A stretch of 64,000 nucleotides of DNA from Pseudomonas sp. (GTDB lineage Bacteria > Pseudomonadota > Gammaproteobacteria > Pseudomonadales > Pseudomonadaceae). The notes under the pieces were generated by a model, which saw only the letters and a list, made by a program, of their open reading frames with translations, was not told the origin of the DNA and searched no databases. The DNA lies in assembly GCF_030684895.1 (NCBI RefSeq), contig NZ_JAUXXP010000059.1, forward strand, positions 62,001 to 126,000, given 5' to 3'. Both the position numbers and the translations under genes were made by a program. How positions within the stretch are numbered: position 1 is the first letter of the stretch; the number at the start of each line of letters is the position of its first letter. This document shows positions 55,201 to 64,000 of the stretch, piece by piece.

Positions 55201-56127
55201 ACCAGTGGACGCACCGGAGAACGGCGAGATAGCCGTCGGGTGGTTGTGGGTTTCCACCTTCATCAGAATATGCACCGGTTCCTGGGTCGCTCCGTACTGG
55301 CGAGTCTCAGGGTCCGGGAAGAAACGCCCAGCGACGCTACCCACGATCACCGAGGCGTTGTCCTTATAAGCGGACAACACACCTTCGCTGTGCATCTGGT
55401 AGGTGTTCTTGATCATGCCGAACAGGGATTTTTCCTGACTCTGGCCGTCGATATCCCAGCTGGCATTGAAGATCTTGTGCCGGCAGTGCTCGGAGTTGGC
55501 CTGGGCGAACATCATCAGTTCGATGTCGTGGGGGTTGCGCCCCAGACCGTTGAAGCTGGTCACCAGGTAGTCGATTTCGTCTTCGGCCAGGGCCAGGCCC
55601 AGCTCAACGTTGGCCTTTTCCAGGGCGGCGCGGCCGCCACCGAGAATGTCCACCGCAGTCAGCGGCTTGGGCTGGGCGTGGCTAAACAACGCCGCAGCAC
55701 CTTCGAGGTTATCCAGCACCAGCTGAGTCATGCGGTCATGCAGCACGTCGGCAACCTGCTGCGCCTCGGCAGCATTCAGCTCGCCGCTGACGTAATAGGC
55801 CAAGCCGCGCTCAATGCGCTGAATCTTCGCCAGGCCGCAGTTGCGAGCGATGTCGCTGGCCTTGCTCGACCACGGCGAGATGGTGCCAAAGCGCGGAATG
55901 GTCAGGAACAGGCGGCCGCTTGGCTCCTGCACCGGCACACTCGGGCCGTACTTCAGCAAACGGGCCAATACCTGCTCTTCGTCGGCGTTAAGCACGCCGG
56001 TGACTTCAGCGAAATGCGCGAACTCGGCATACAGGCCGGTGACCGCAGGAACCTTGCTGGTCAGTTGCTCAAGCAGTTTGCCGTGACGGAAAGCAGAAAG
56101 GGCGGGAGCGCCGCGCAGGATCAACAT
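52231..56127 (-). CDS. purL: Phosphoribosylformylglycinamidine synthase
   Basis: 1298 residues, the large gammaproteobacterial form. It converts FGAR and glutamine to FGAM in purine synthesis. The N-terminal domain ([20 protein letters not shown]) is followed by two AIR-synthetase-like halves ([56 protein letters not shown]). A C-terminal glutamine amidotransferase has its nucleophile Cys in [16 protein letters not shown] 56127 gives the family start; the open frame continues 88 codons upstream into the mltF promoter region. Divergent from mltF. A 945-codon open frame on the opposite strand is a composition artefact. Confidence 0.98.
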   Translation of the reverse strand: MLILRGAPALSAFRHGKLLEQLTSKVPAVTGLYAEFAHFAEVTGVLNADEEQVLARLLKYGPSVPVQEPSGRLFLTIPRFGTISPWSSKASDIARNCGLAKIQRIERGLAYYVSGELNAAEAQQVADVLHDRMTQLVLDNLEGAAALFSHAQPKPLTAVDILGGGRAALEKANVELGLALAEDEIDYLVTSFNGLGRNPHDIELMMFAQANSEHCRHKIFNASWDIDGQSQEKSLFGMIKNTYQMHSEGVLSAYKDNASVIVGSVAGRFFPDPETRQYGATQEPVHILMKVETHNHPTAISPFSGASTGSGGEIRDEGATGRGAKPKAGLTGFTVSNLNIPGFEQPWEVPYGKPERIVTALDIMIEGPLGGAAFNNEFGRPALTGYFRTFEQAIQTPRGEEVRGYHKPIMLAGGMGNIRADHVQKGEITVGAKLIVLGGPAMLIGLGGGAASSVATGASSADLDFASVQRENPEMERRCQEVIDRCWQLGDHNPIAFIHDVGAGGISNAFPELVNDGGRGGRFELRNVPNDEPGMAPHEIWSNESQERYVLAVSAVDFERFKAICERERCPFAVVGEATEEAHLTVTDSHFANTPVDMPLEVLLGKPPRMHRSAAREAELGDDFDASTLAIDEAVTRVLHHPAVASKSFLITIGDRTITGLVARDQMVGPWQVPVADCAVTATSFDVYTGEAMAMGERTPLALLDAAASGRMAIGETLTNLAASRIEKLSDIKLSANWMAAAGHPGEDARLYDTVKAVGMQLCPELGITIPVGKDSMSMKTQWRDEGTDKSVTSPLSLVVTGFAPVSDIRKTLTPQLRMDKGETDLILIDLGRGQNRMGASILTQVYGKLGTQAPDVDDAEDLKAFFAVIQGLNADGHILAYHDRSDGGLMVTALEMAFAGHCGLNLFLDALADNSAELAAVLFNEELGAVIQVHQDATPEVLAQFSAAGLGDCVAVIGQPVNSDDVAISFNGQPVFGGQRRLLQRQWAQTSYQIQRLRDNVQCAEQEFDTILDEENPGLSAKLSFDVNQDISAPYIRKGVRPQIAVLREQGVNGQVEMAAAFDRAGFNAIDVHMSDILSGRVSLDEFKGLVACGGFSYGDVLGAGEGWAKSILFNSRARDGFQAFFERKDSFSLGVCNGCQMMSNLHELIPGTEFWPHFVRNRSEQFEARVAMVQVQESASIFLRGMAGSRMPIAIAHGEGHAEFENEEALLEADLSGCVAMRFIDNHGKVTETYPANPNGSPRGITGLTSRDGRVTIMMPHPERVFRAVQNSWKPDDWQEDAGWLRMFRNARVWVD

Positions 56128-56180
56128 CGGGGACAGCCTCTGGGAAGGGGTGTACTTTGAGGCCGTGCATTCTAGCCTAA

Positions 56181-58231
<2,051 letters not shown>

Positions 58232-58233
58232 GC

Positions 58234-59604
58234 TTACACGACCTCGATTGATGCCATCAGACCGGTTTCCATATGGTCGATCACATGGCAGTGGAACATC
58301 CATACCCCAGGATTATCGGCGACCAGCGCGACGCGGGCACGCTCATTCTTGCCCAGCAGGTAGGTGTCGGTGAAATACGGAATGATCGACTTGCGGTCCG
58401 AGGCCAGTACCTTGAAGGTCATGCCGTGCAGGTGGATCGGGTGCTGATATTGGCTGAGGTTGCGCAGCTCGAAGATATAGCTCTTGCCCAGCTGCAGACG
58501 GGCAATCGGCCGGTCGGCGCAGGTCTTGTCATTGATATCCCAGGCCTGGCCATTGATCTGCCAGAAGCTGTGCGCCGCGCCCTGGGCCAAACCAACCGAA
58601 ACCGCGCCGGCCCATTCGAAGCTGAACTTGACGGTTTCTGCATTGGCCAGATCAGGCTCAGCCACCGGATTGGCGGGCAACGCAGGCGGCCACTCACCCG
58701 CCCCCTCGGCACTGGGCTGCGCGCGTAGAGTCGCCAGGCGCAATGGCCCATTACGCAGCGACAGCTCCGCGCCAGCTGCCGGCACCTTCAGCCCCAGCTC
58801 AATGCGCATACCCGGCCCTAGCCAGTACTCCTTGCCCAGCGGCCGTGGCTCGACCGGATTGCCATCCAGTGCATAGATGCGCGCATCCGCGCCAGGCAGA
58901 TTGAGGCGATAGGTCAGGGTGTTATCCAGATTGATCAGACGCAGGCGCACCACCTGCCCGGCGGGTAAATCCAGAGTCGGCGCATGCTGGCCATTGACCG
59001 TACTCAGCCGCCCCGGTGTACCGCCCCGCGCCGCTTCGCGCGGCACGCTGAATGCAGTAAATGCGCCCTGCTCGTCGATATGCCAGCTTTTCAGGCTCAG
59101 CGTGTGGTCGTGGCGAAAGCCCGTCGGCTCGCGCTCCTCGACAATCAGCGCACCGACTAAACCACGGCCCAGCTGCTCGCTGCTGGTGACGTGCGGGTGA
59201 TACCAGAAGCTGCCGGCATCGGGGGTGATGAAGTTGTAGTTAAAGTACTCACCCGGCAGCACCGGCGCCTGCGACACATAAGGCACACCGTCCATTTCCA
59301 GCGGCAGGCGGATGCCGTGCCAGTGAATAGTGGTCGGCACGTCCAGCTTGTTGATAAAGCGCACACGCAAGCGCTCGCCCTGACGGCAGCGCAGCTCCAC
59401 ACCCGGCGCCTGACCGCCGTAAGCCCAGGCCGGCGTGCTATGGCCCGGCACCAACTCGATATCCAGCGGCGCAGCGATCAGCTCGTAGTCGTGGGTCGCC
59501 AGATTCTCCGGGCGGCCCAGCCAATAGCGCACGCCACCAGCGCCCAGGCCGACGACACCAAGCCCTGCCAGGCCAACCAGCATTTGTCTGCGGGTAAAAG
59601 ACAT
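58234..59604 (-). CDS. cumA: Multicopper oxidase CumA, Tat-exported
   Basis: 456 residues. A twin-arginine signal (SFTRRQMLVGLAGLGVVGLG) indicates folded export. All four copper-ligand segments are visible: TIHWHGIRLP, FWYHPHVTSSEQLG, QHPIHLHGMTFKVL and WMFHCHVIDHMETGL, so the type 1 and trinuclear sites should be intact. CumA was described as a factor in manganese(II) oxidation in P. putida; a more general metal or phenol oxidase role is possible. It sits between guaA and tadA, the conserved arrangement. A REP palindrome lies upstream of its start. Confidence 0.93.
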   Translation of the reverse strand: MSFTRRQMLVGLAGLGVVGLGAGGVRYWLGRPENLATHDYELIAAPLDIELVPGHSTPAWAYGGQAPGVELRCRQGERLRVRFINKLDVPTTIHWHGIRLPLEMDGVPYVSQAPVLPGEYFNYNFITPDAGSFWYHPHVTSSEQLGRGLVGALIVEEREPTGFRHDHTLSLKSWHIDEQGAFTAFSVPREAARGGTPGRLSTVNGQHAPTLDLPAGQVVRLRLINLDNTLTYRLNLPGADARIYALDGNPVEPRPLGKEYWLGPGMRIELGLKVPAAGAELSLRNGPLRLATLRAQPSAEGAGEWPPALPANPVAEPDLANAETVKFSFEWAGAVSVGLAQGAAHSFWQINGQAWDINDKTCADRPIARLQLGKSYIFELRNLSQYQHPIHLHGMTFKVLASDRKSIIPYFTDTYLLGKNERARVALVADNPGVWMFHCHVIDHMETGLMASIEVV

Positions 59605-59614
59605 TGAGATTCCC

Positions 59615-59635
59615 GTAGCCCGGATGCAATCCGGG
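59615..59635. repeat. REP-type palindrome upstream of cumA
   Basis: A single GTAGCCCGGAT-GCA-ATCCGGG palindrome ten bases before the cumA start, the same family as those at 16.7 and 18.6 kb. It overlaps the region where the cumA ribosome site and leader would lie. Confidence 0.8.
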
Positions 59636-59734
59636 AAGATATCAAGCCGGATTAAAACCGGACCACCAATTGCAATATCTTCTCATTTAAGCGGCAGGAT
59701 TGACGACCCCGAAAAACGGACAGGACGCCGCAGC

Positions 59735-59771
59735 AGAAACAACAAGGGCGCCCGCAGCACCCTTGTTGTTA
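59735..59771 (-). terminator. Intrinsic terminator of guaA
   Basis: Perfect 11-bp stem (AACAACAAGGG / CCCTTGTTGTT) with an 11-base loop, starting three bases after the guaA stop codon. The T-rich side (TTGTTGTTTC) follows leftward. Confidence 0.75.
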
Positions 59772-59773
59772 AC

Positions 59774-61354
59774 TCACTCCCACTCGATGGTGGCAGGCGG
59801 CTTGCTCGACACGTCATAGGTGACGCGGGAGATGCCTTCGATTTCGTTGATGATGCGGCCGCTAACGGTCTCCAACAGCTCGTACGGCAGGTGCGCCCAA
59901 CGTGCGGTCATAAAATCGACAGTCTCCACCGCGCGCAGGGCAACAACCCAGGCGTAACGACGGCCATCGCCAACCACGCCAACCGACTTAACCGGCTGAA
60001 ACACCACGAACGCCTGGCTGACCTTGTGGTACCAGTCGGCCTTGCGCAGTTCTTCGATAAAGATGTGGTCGGCGCGGCGCAGCAGGTCGGCGTATTCCTT
60101 TTTCACTTCACCGAGGATGCGCACGCCCAGGCCTGGGCCCGGGAATGGGTGACGGTAGACCATGTCGTACGGCAGGCCCAACTCCAGACCCAGACGACGC
60201 ACTTCGTCCTTGAACAGTTCGCGCAGTGGCTCGACCAGTTTCAGGTTCATTTCTTCCGGCAGGCCGCCGACGTTGTGGTGCGACTTGATCACGTGGGCCT
60301 TGCCGCTTTTCGCGCCAGCCGACTCGATCACGTCCGGGTAGATGGTGCCTTGGGCGAGGAACTTGATGTTGTCCAGCTTGCAAGATTCGGCATCGAACAC
60401 GTCGATAAAGGTGCGGCCGATGATCTTGCGCTTCTTCTCCGGGTCGGCTTCGCCGGCCAGGTTACCGAGGAACTGCTCTTCGGCGTTGGCGCGAATCACT
60501 TTGACACCCATGTTCTCGGCGAACATGGCCATCACTTGCTCGCCTTCGTGCAGACGCAGCAGGCCGTTGTCGACGAATACGCAGGTCAGCTGATCGCCGA
60601 TAGCCTTGTGCAACAGCGCCGCAACCACCGAGGAATCCACGCCGCCGGACAGGCCGAGCAGTACGTTGGCGCTGCCAACCTGGGCGCGCACGTTGGCGAT
60701 GGCGTCTTCAACGATGTTGGAGGCAGTCCACAGCGCTTCGCAGCCGCAGATTTCCAGAATAAAGCGCGAGAGGATGCGACCGCCCTGCTTGGTGTGGGTC
60801 ACTTCCGGGTGGAACTGCACGCCGTAGTAGCCGCGGCTGTCGTCGGCCATGGCGGCAATCGGGCAGCTCGGGGTGCTGGCGAGAATATGGAAGCCGGCTG
60901 GCATGGCGGTGACTTTGTCACCGTGGCTCATCCACACGTCGAGGCCGAACACGCCGTCGTCATCGACATGGTCTTCGATGCCGTTGAGCAGGCGGGCTTT
61001 GCCGACGATATCAACGCGGGCATAGCCGAACTCACGCAGTTCGGAGCCTTCAACCTTGCCGCCCAGTTGCTCAGCCATGGTCTGCATGCCGTAGCAGATA
61101 CCGAAAACCGGCACACCGAGGTCGAATACGGCTTTCGGTGCACGCGGGCTGCCGGCTTCATGCACCGACTCCGGGCCACCGGCGAGGATAATCCCGCGCG
61201 GGGCGAAGGCACGGATGTCATCGTCGCTCATGTCGAACGGGTGCAGCTCGCAATACACGCCGATCTCGCGCACGCGGCGGGCGATCAGCTGGGTGTACTG
61301 GGAGCCGAAATCCAGAATCAGGATGCGGTGAGCGTGGATGTCTTGATGAGCCAT
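59774..61354 (-). CDS. guaA: GMP synthase (glutamine-hydrolysing)
   Basis: 526 residues; converts XMP to GMP with ATP and glutamine. The N-terminal class I amidotransferase has Cys in [20 protein letters not shown] and His-Glu in [16 protein letters not shown]. The ATP-pyrophosphatase has its P-loop in [16 protein letters not shown]. The C-terminal dimerisation domain ends [18 protein letters not shown], as in all GuaA. It is downstream of guaB, with an unusually structured 228-base gap between, and ends in a terminator. Confidence 0.98.
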   Translation of the reverse strand: MAHQDIHAHRILILDFGSQYTQLIARRVREIGVYCELHPFDMSDDDIRAFAPRGIILAGGPESVHEAGSPRAPKAVFDLGVPVFGICYGMQTMAEQLGGKVEGSELREFGYARVDIVGKARLLNGIEDHVDDDGVFGLDVWMSHGDKVTAMPAGFHILASTPSCPIAAMADDSRGYYGVQFHPEVTHTKQGGRILSRFILEICGCEALWTASNIVEDAIANVRAQVGSANVLLGLSGGVDSSVVAALLHKAIGDQLTCVFVDNGLLRLHEGEQVMAMFAENMGVKVIRANAEEQFLGNLAGEADPEKKRKIIGRTFIDVFDAESCKLDNIKFLAQGTIYPDVIESAGAKSGKAHVIKSHHNVGGLPEEMNLKLVEPLRELFKDEVRRLGLELGLPYDMVYRHPFPGPGLGVRILGEVKKEYADLLRRADHIFIEELRKADWYHKVSQAFVVFQPVKSVGVVGDGRRYAWVVALRAVETVDFMTARWAHLPYELLETVSGRIINEIEGISRVTYDVSSKPPATIEWE

Positions 61355-61442
61355 GGCCGTCTCTCGTAGCGAAATTCACAAATAACTCGGGGCTGCCCCG
61401 TTTTTCTCAACAGCAACAGCCCCGCGCTTTCCCAATCTTTCC

Positions 61443-61582
61443 AAAAATCGATTTGCCGCGTCGCGAGCGCAGGTCAGGCAAGGCGAAAAGAAGCGAGAAA
61501 GCGGAGTTGGCTGAAGCCAATGAGCATTTCGAGTTTCTTTTCAACGCAGCATGGCCAAGCGCAGCAGCGTCAAATCGATTTT

Positions 61583-61584
<2 letters not shown>
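61443..61584. repeat. Long quasi-palindromic element between guaB and guaA
   Basis: Outer arms AAAAATCGATTTG (61443-61455) and CAAATCGATTTTTT (61571-61584) are reverse complements. Inside, GAAAAGAA pairs with TTCTTTTC, and the centre is TTGGCT-GA-AGCCAA. The whole 142 bases can fold as one long hairpin with a T-tail on either strand. It begins at the guaB stop codon. Confidence 0.75.
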
Positions 61585-63127
<1,543 letters not shown>

Positions 63128-63183
63128 TCACATTGCTCTGCACCCGCTTACGCAGCGCTATCCAAGCGCGGAACATGACGAAT

Positions 63184-63202
63184 ACAATAATGATTCTCAA
63201 AA
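63184..63202 (+). promoter_or_regulatory. Fur-box-like sequence upstream of the siderophore receptor
   Basis: ACAATAATGATTCTCAAAA resembles the AT-rich Fur operator, with the common TAATGATTCTCA core. It lies 22 bases before the receptor start. Iron repression would be expected for such a receptor. The match is by eye and incomplete. Confidence 0.55.
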
Positions 63203-63223
63203 ACACCCGCAATTGAGTAGTAA

Positions 63224-64000
63224 ATGCCTTACAACCGCCTCTCTTACAGCCCACACGCCTGGCGCGCCACCCTGCTCGCCCTCGCCTTGGCACCGACTAC
63301 AAACAGCCTCGCCGCCGAAACCACCAGCCCACTTGAGCTACCCAGCCAGGCCGTTACCGCGCCACGTGAAGCCGCAGACAGCTACACCACACAGACTGCC
63401 AGCACCGCCAGCAAAAGCGCCGTGCCGATCATGCAGGAAGCCCAAGCCGTGCAAGTGGTGACTGAGCAGGTGATCGAGGACTATCAGGTGCAGTCGCTGG
63501 ACGACGCAATGAAGTTCGTCAGCGGCATTACCCAGAGCAATACCCTGGCCGGAACCCAGGATGGCTTCGTCAAACGTGGCTTCGGCAGTAACGCTGACGG
63601 CTCAATTCTGCGTGACGGCATCCGTTCCAGCCTGTCGCGTAACTTCAGCGCCACTACTGAGCGTGTGGAAGTACTCAAAGGGCCGGCCTCCTTGCTTTAT
63701 GGCGCACTGGAGCCTGGCGGCCTGATCAACGTCATCAGCAAACAACCGGAATACCTTCGTTACAGCAAAGTAAGCGGCGAACACTCCAGCTTCGGCGGCG
63801 GCAACCTGTCCTTCGACACCACCGGCCCGCTGGGCGACAGCGGCTTTGCCTACCGCCTGATTGCTGAACGACAGCACGAGGACTATTGGCGCAACTTTGG
63901 TGCGGACAACCACACCCTGATCGTCCCTTCCTTAAGCTGGACCGGCGATGACCTGCGCATCACCCTGGCTTATGAGCGCAAGGAATACTCAGCGCCAATG
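63224..64000 (+). CDS. TonB-dependent siderophore receptor (5' part, runs off the window)
   Basis: 259 codons from ATG 63224 to the window edge without a stop. A signal peptide (RATLLALALAPTTNSLAA) precedes a TonB-box-like region and the plug domain: VVTEQVIEDYQVQSLDDAMK, FVSGITQSNTLAG, VKRGFGSNADGSILRDGIRS, ERVEVLKGPASLLYGALEPG and GLINVISKQPEY. The first barrel strands follow (YRLIAERQHEDYWRNFG). No N-terminal signalling (STN) domain is seen, so it should be a plain ferric-siderophore importer without sigma-factor signalling. The siderophore is unknown. A Fur-like box lies upstream. Confidence 0.92.
   Translation, partial: MPYNRLSYSPHAWRATLLALALAPTTNSLAAETTSPLELPSQAVTAPREAADSYTTQTASTASKSAVPIMQEAQAVQVVTEQVIEDYQVQSLDDAMKFVSGITQSNTLAGTQDGFVKRGFGSNADGSILRDGIRSSLSRNFSATTERVEVLKGPASLLYGALEPGGLINVISKQPEYLRYSKVSGEHSSFGGGNLSFDTTGPLGDSGFAYRLIAERQHEDYWRNFGADNHTLIVPSLSWTGDDLRITLAYERKEYSAPM

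Noticed and set aside
53323..56160. 945-codon open frame on the plus strand across purL
   Set aside because: It is exactly antisense to purL, a certain gene. High third-position GC suppresses stops on the other strand, and the translation is His/Gln/Val-rich without recognisable domains.
59624..61369. 581-codon plus-strand open frame across guaA
   Set aside because: Antisense to guaA, with the same composition artefact and no start context or domain.

Overview
The window is bacterial chromosome from a Pseudomonas species, GC-rich and almost fully coding. The gene order follows the P. aeruginosa-type backbone: a TetR gene, lysS and prfB; recJ to xerD; rpsP-rimM-trmD-rplS and ffh; purT; purL and mltF; tadA and cumA; guaA and guaB. 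The protein sequences also look pseudomonad. I see no rRNA, tRNA, CRISPR array, prophage or insertion sequence. The first gene (TetR family) and the last (TonB-dependent siderophore receptor) run off the window.

Layout. 1-6.0 kb: TetR regulator; the prfB-lysS operon with the RF2 programmed frameshift; a membrane diguanylate cyclase; an exported helical protein. 6.0-15 kb: a polyamine locus with a LysR regulator, two gamma-aminobutyraldehyde dehydrogenase paralogues flanking a ydcSTUV-type ABC importer, and an exported SnoaL-fold protein. REP-like palindromes sit in three of its gaps. 15-19.3 kb: a DUF533 protein, a LapG-type protease, recJ and yaeQ. 19.3-32.8 kb: a long, tightly packed leftward operon. 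It runs YjfI, a PspA/IM30 protein, YqiJ, the flotillin YqiK, a 1751-residue AAA+ protein, a rhomboid protease, a PLD-fold nuclease and an SF1 helicase. 33-40 kb: a CoA-transferase, a periplasmic binding protein, a small L7/L12-CTD-like membrane protein, thrC, hom, dsbC and xerD. 40.2-40.9 kb: a small protein with a textbook tandem MshEN c-di-GMP-binding motif joined to a membrane/exported part. 41-52 kb: ribosomal/tRNA-modification operon, ffh, ypjD, a CorB-type transporter, a GDSL hydrolase, purT, gamma-carbonic anhydrase, two Nudix enzymes, an L,D-transpeptidase, a YqfO-like protein and a CDGSH protein. 52-64 kb: purL, mltF, tadA, cumA, guaA, guaB and a siderophore receptor behind a Fur-like box.

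The strongest candidate for an incompletely described system is the 13-kb membrane-stress operon. It joins membrane-surface proteins (PspA, flotillin, YqiJ), a giant AAA+ ATPase and an intramembrane protease to two nucleic-acid enzymes, with start/stop overlaps from the AAA+ gene to the helicase. Upstream lies a pair of identical 10-bp sites spaced 22 bp apart. The second is the MshEN-membrane protein at 40.2 kb, a probable c-di-GMP receptor of unusual architecture. A diguanylate cyclase and a LapG homologue in the same window fit an active c-di-GMP network, although they are not linked in one operon.

Product calls are by reading motifs and recalling families; no search was run.
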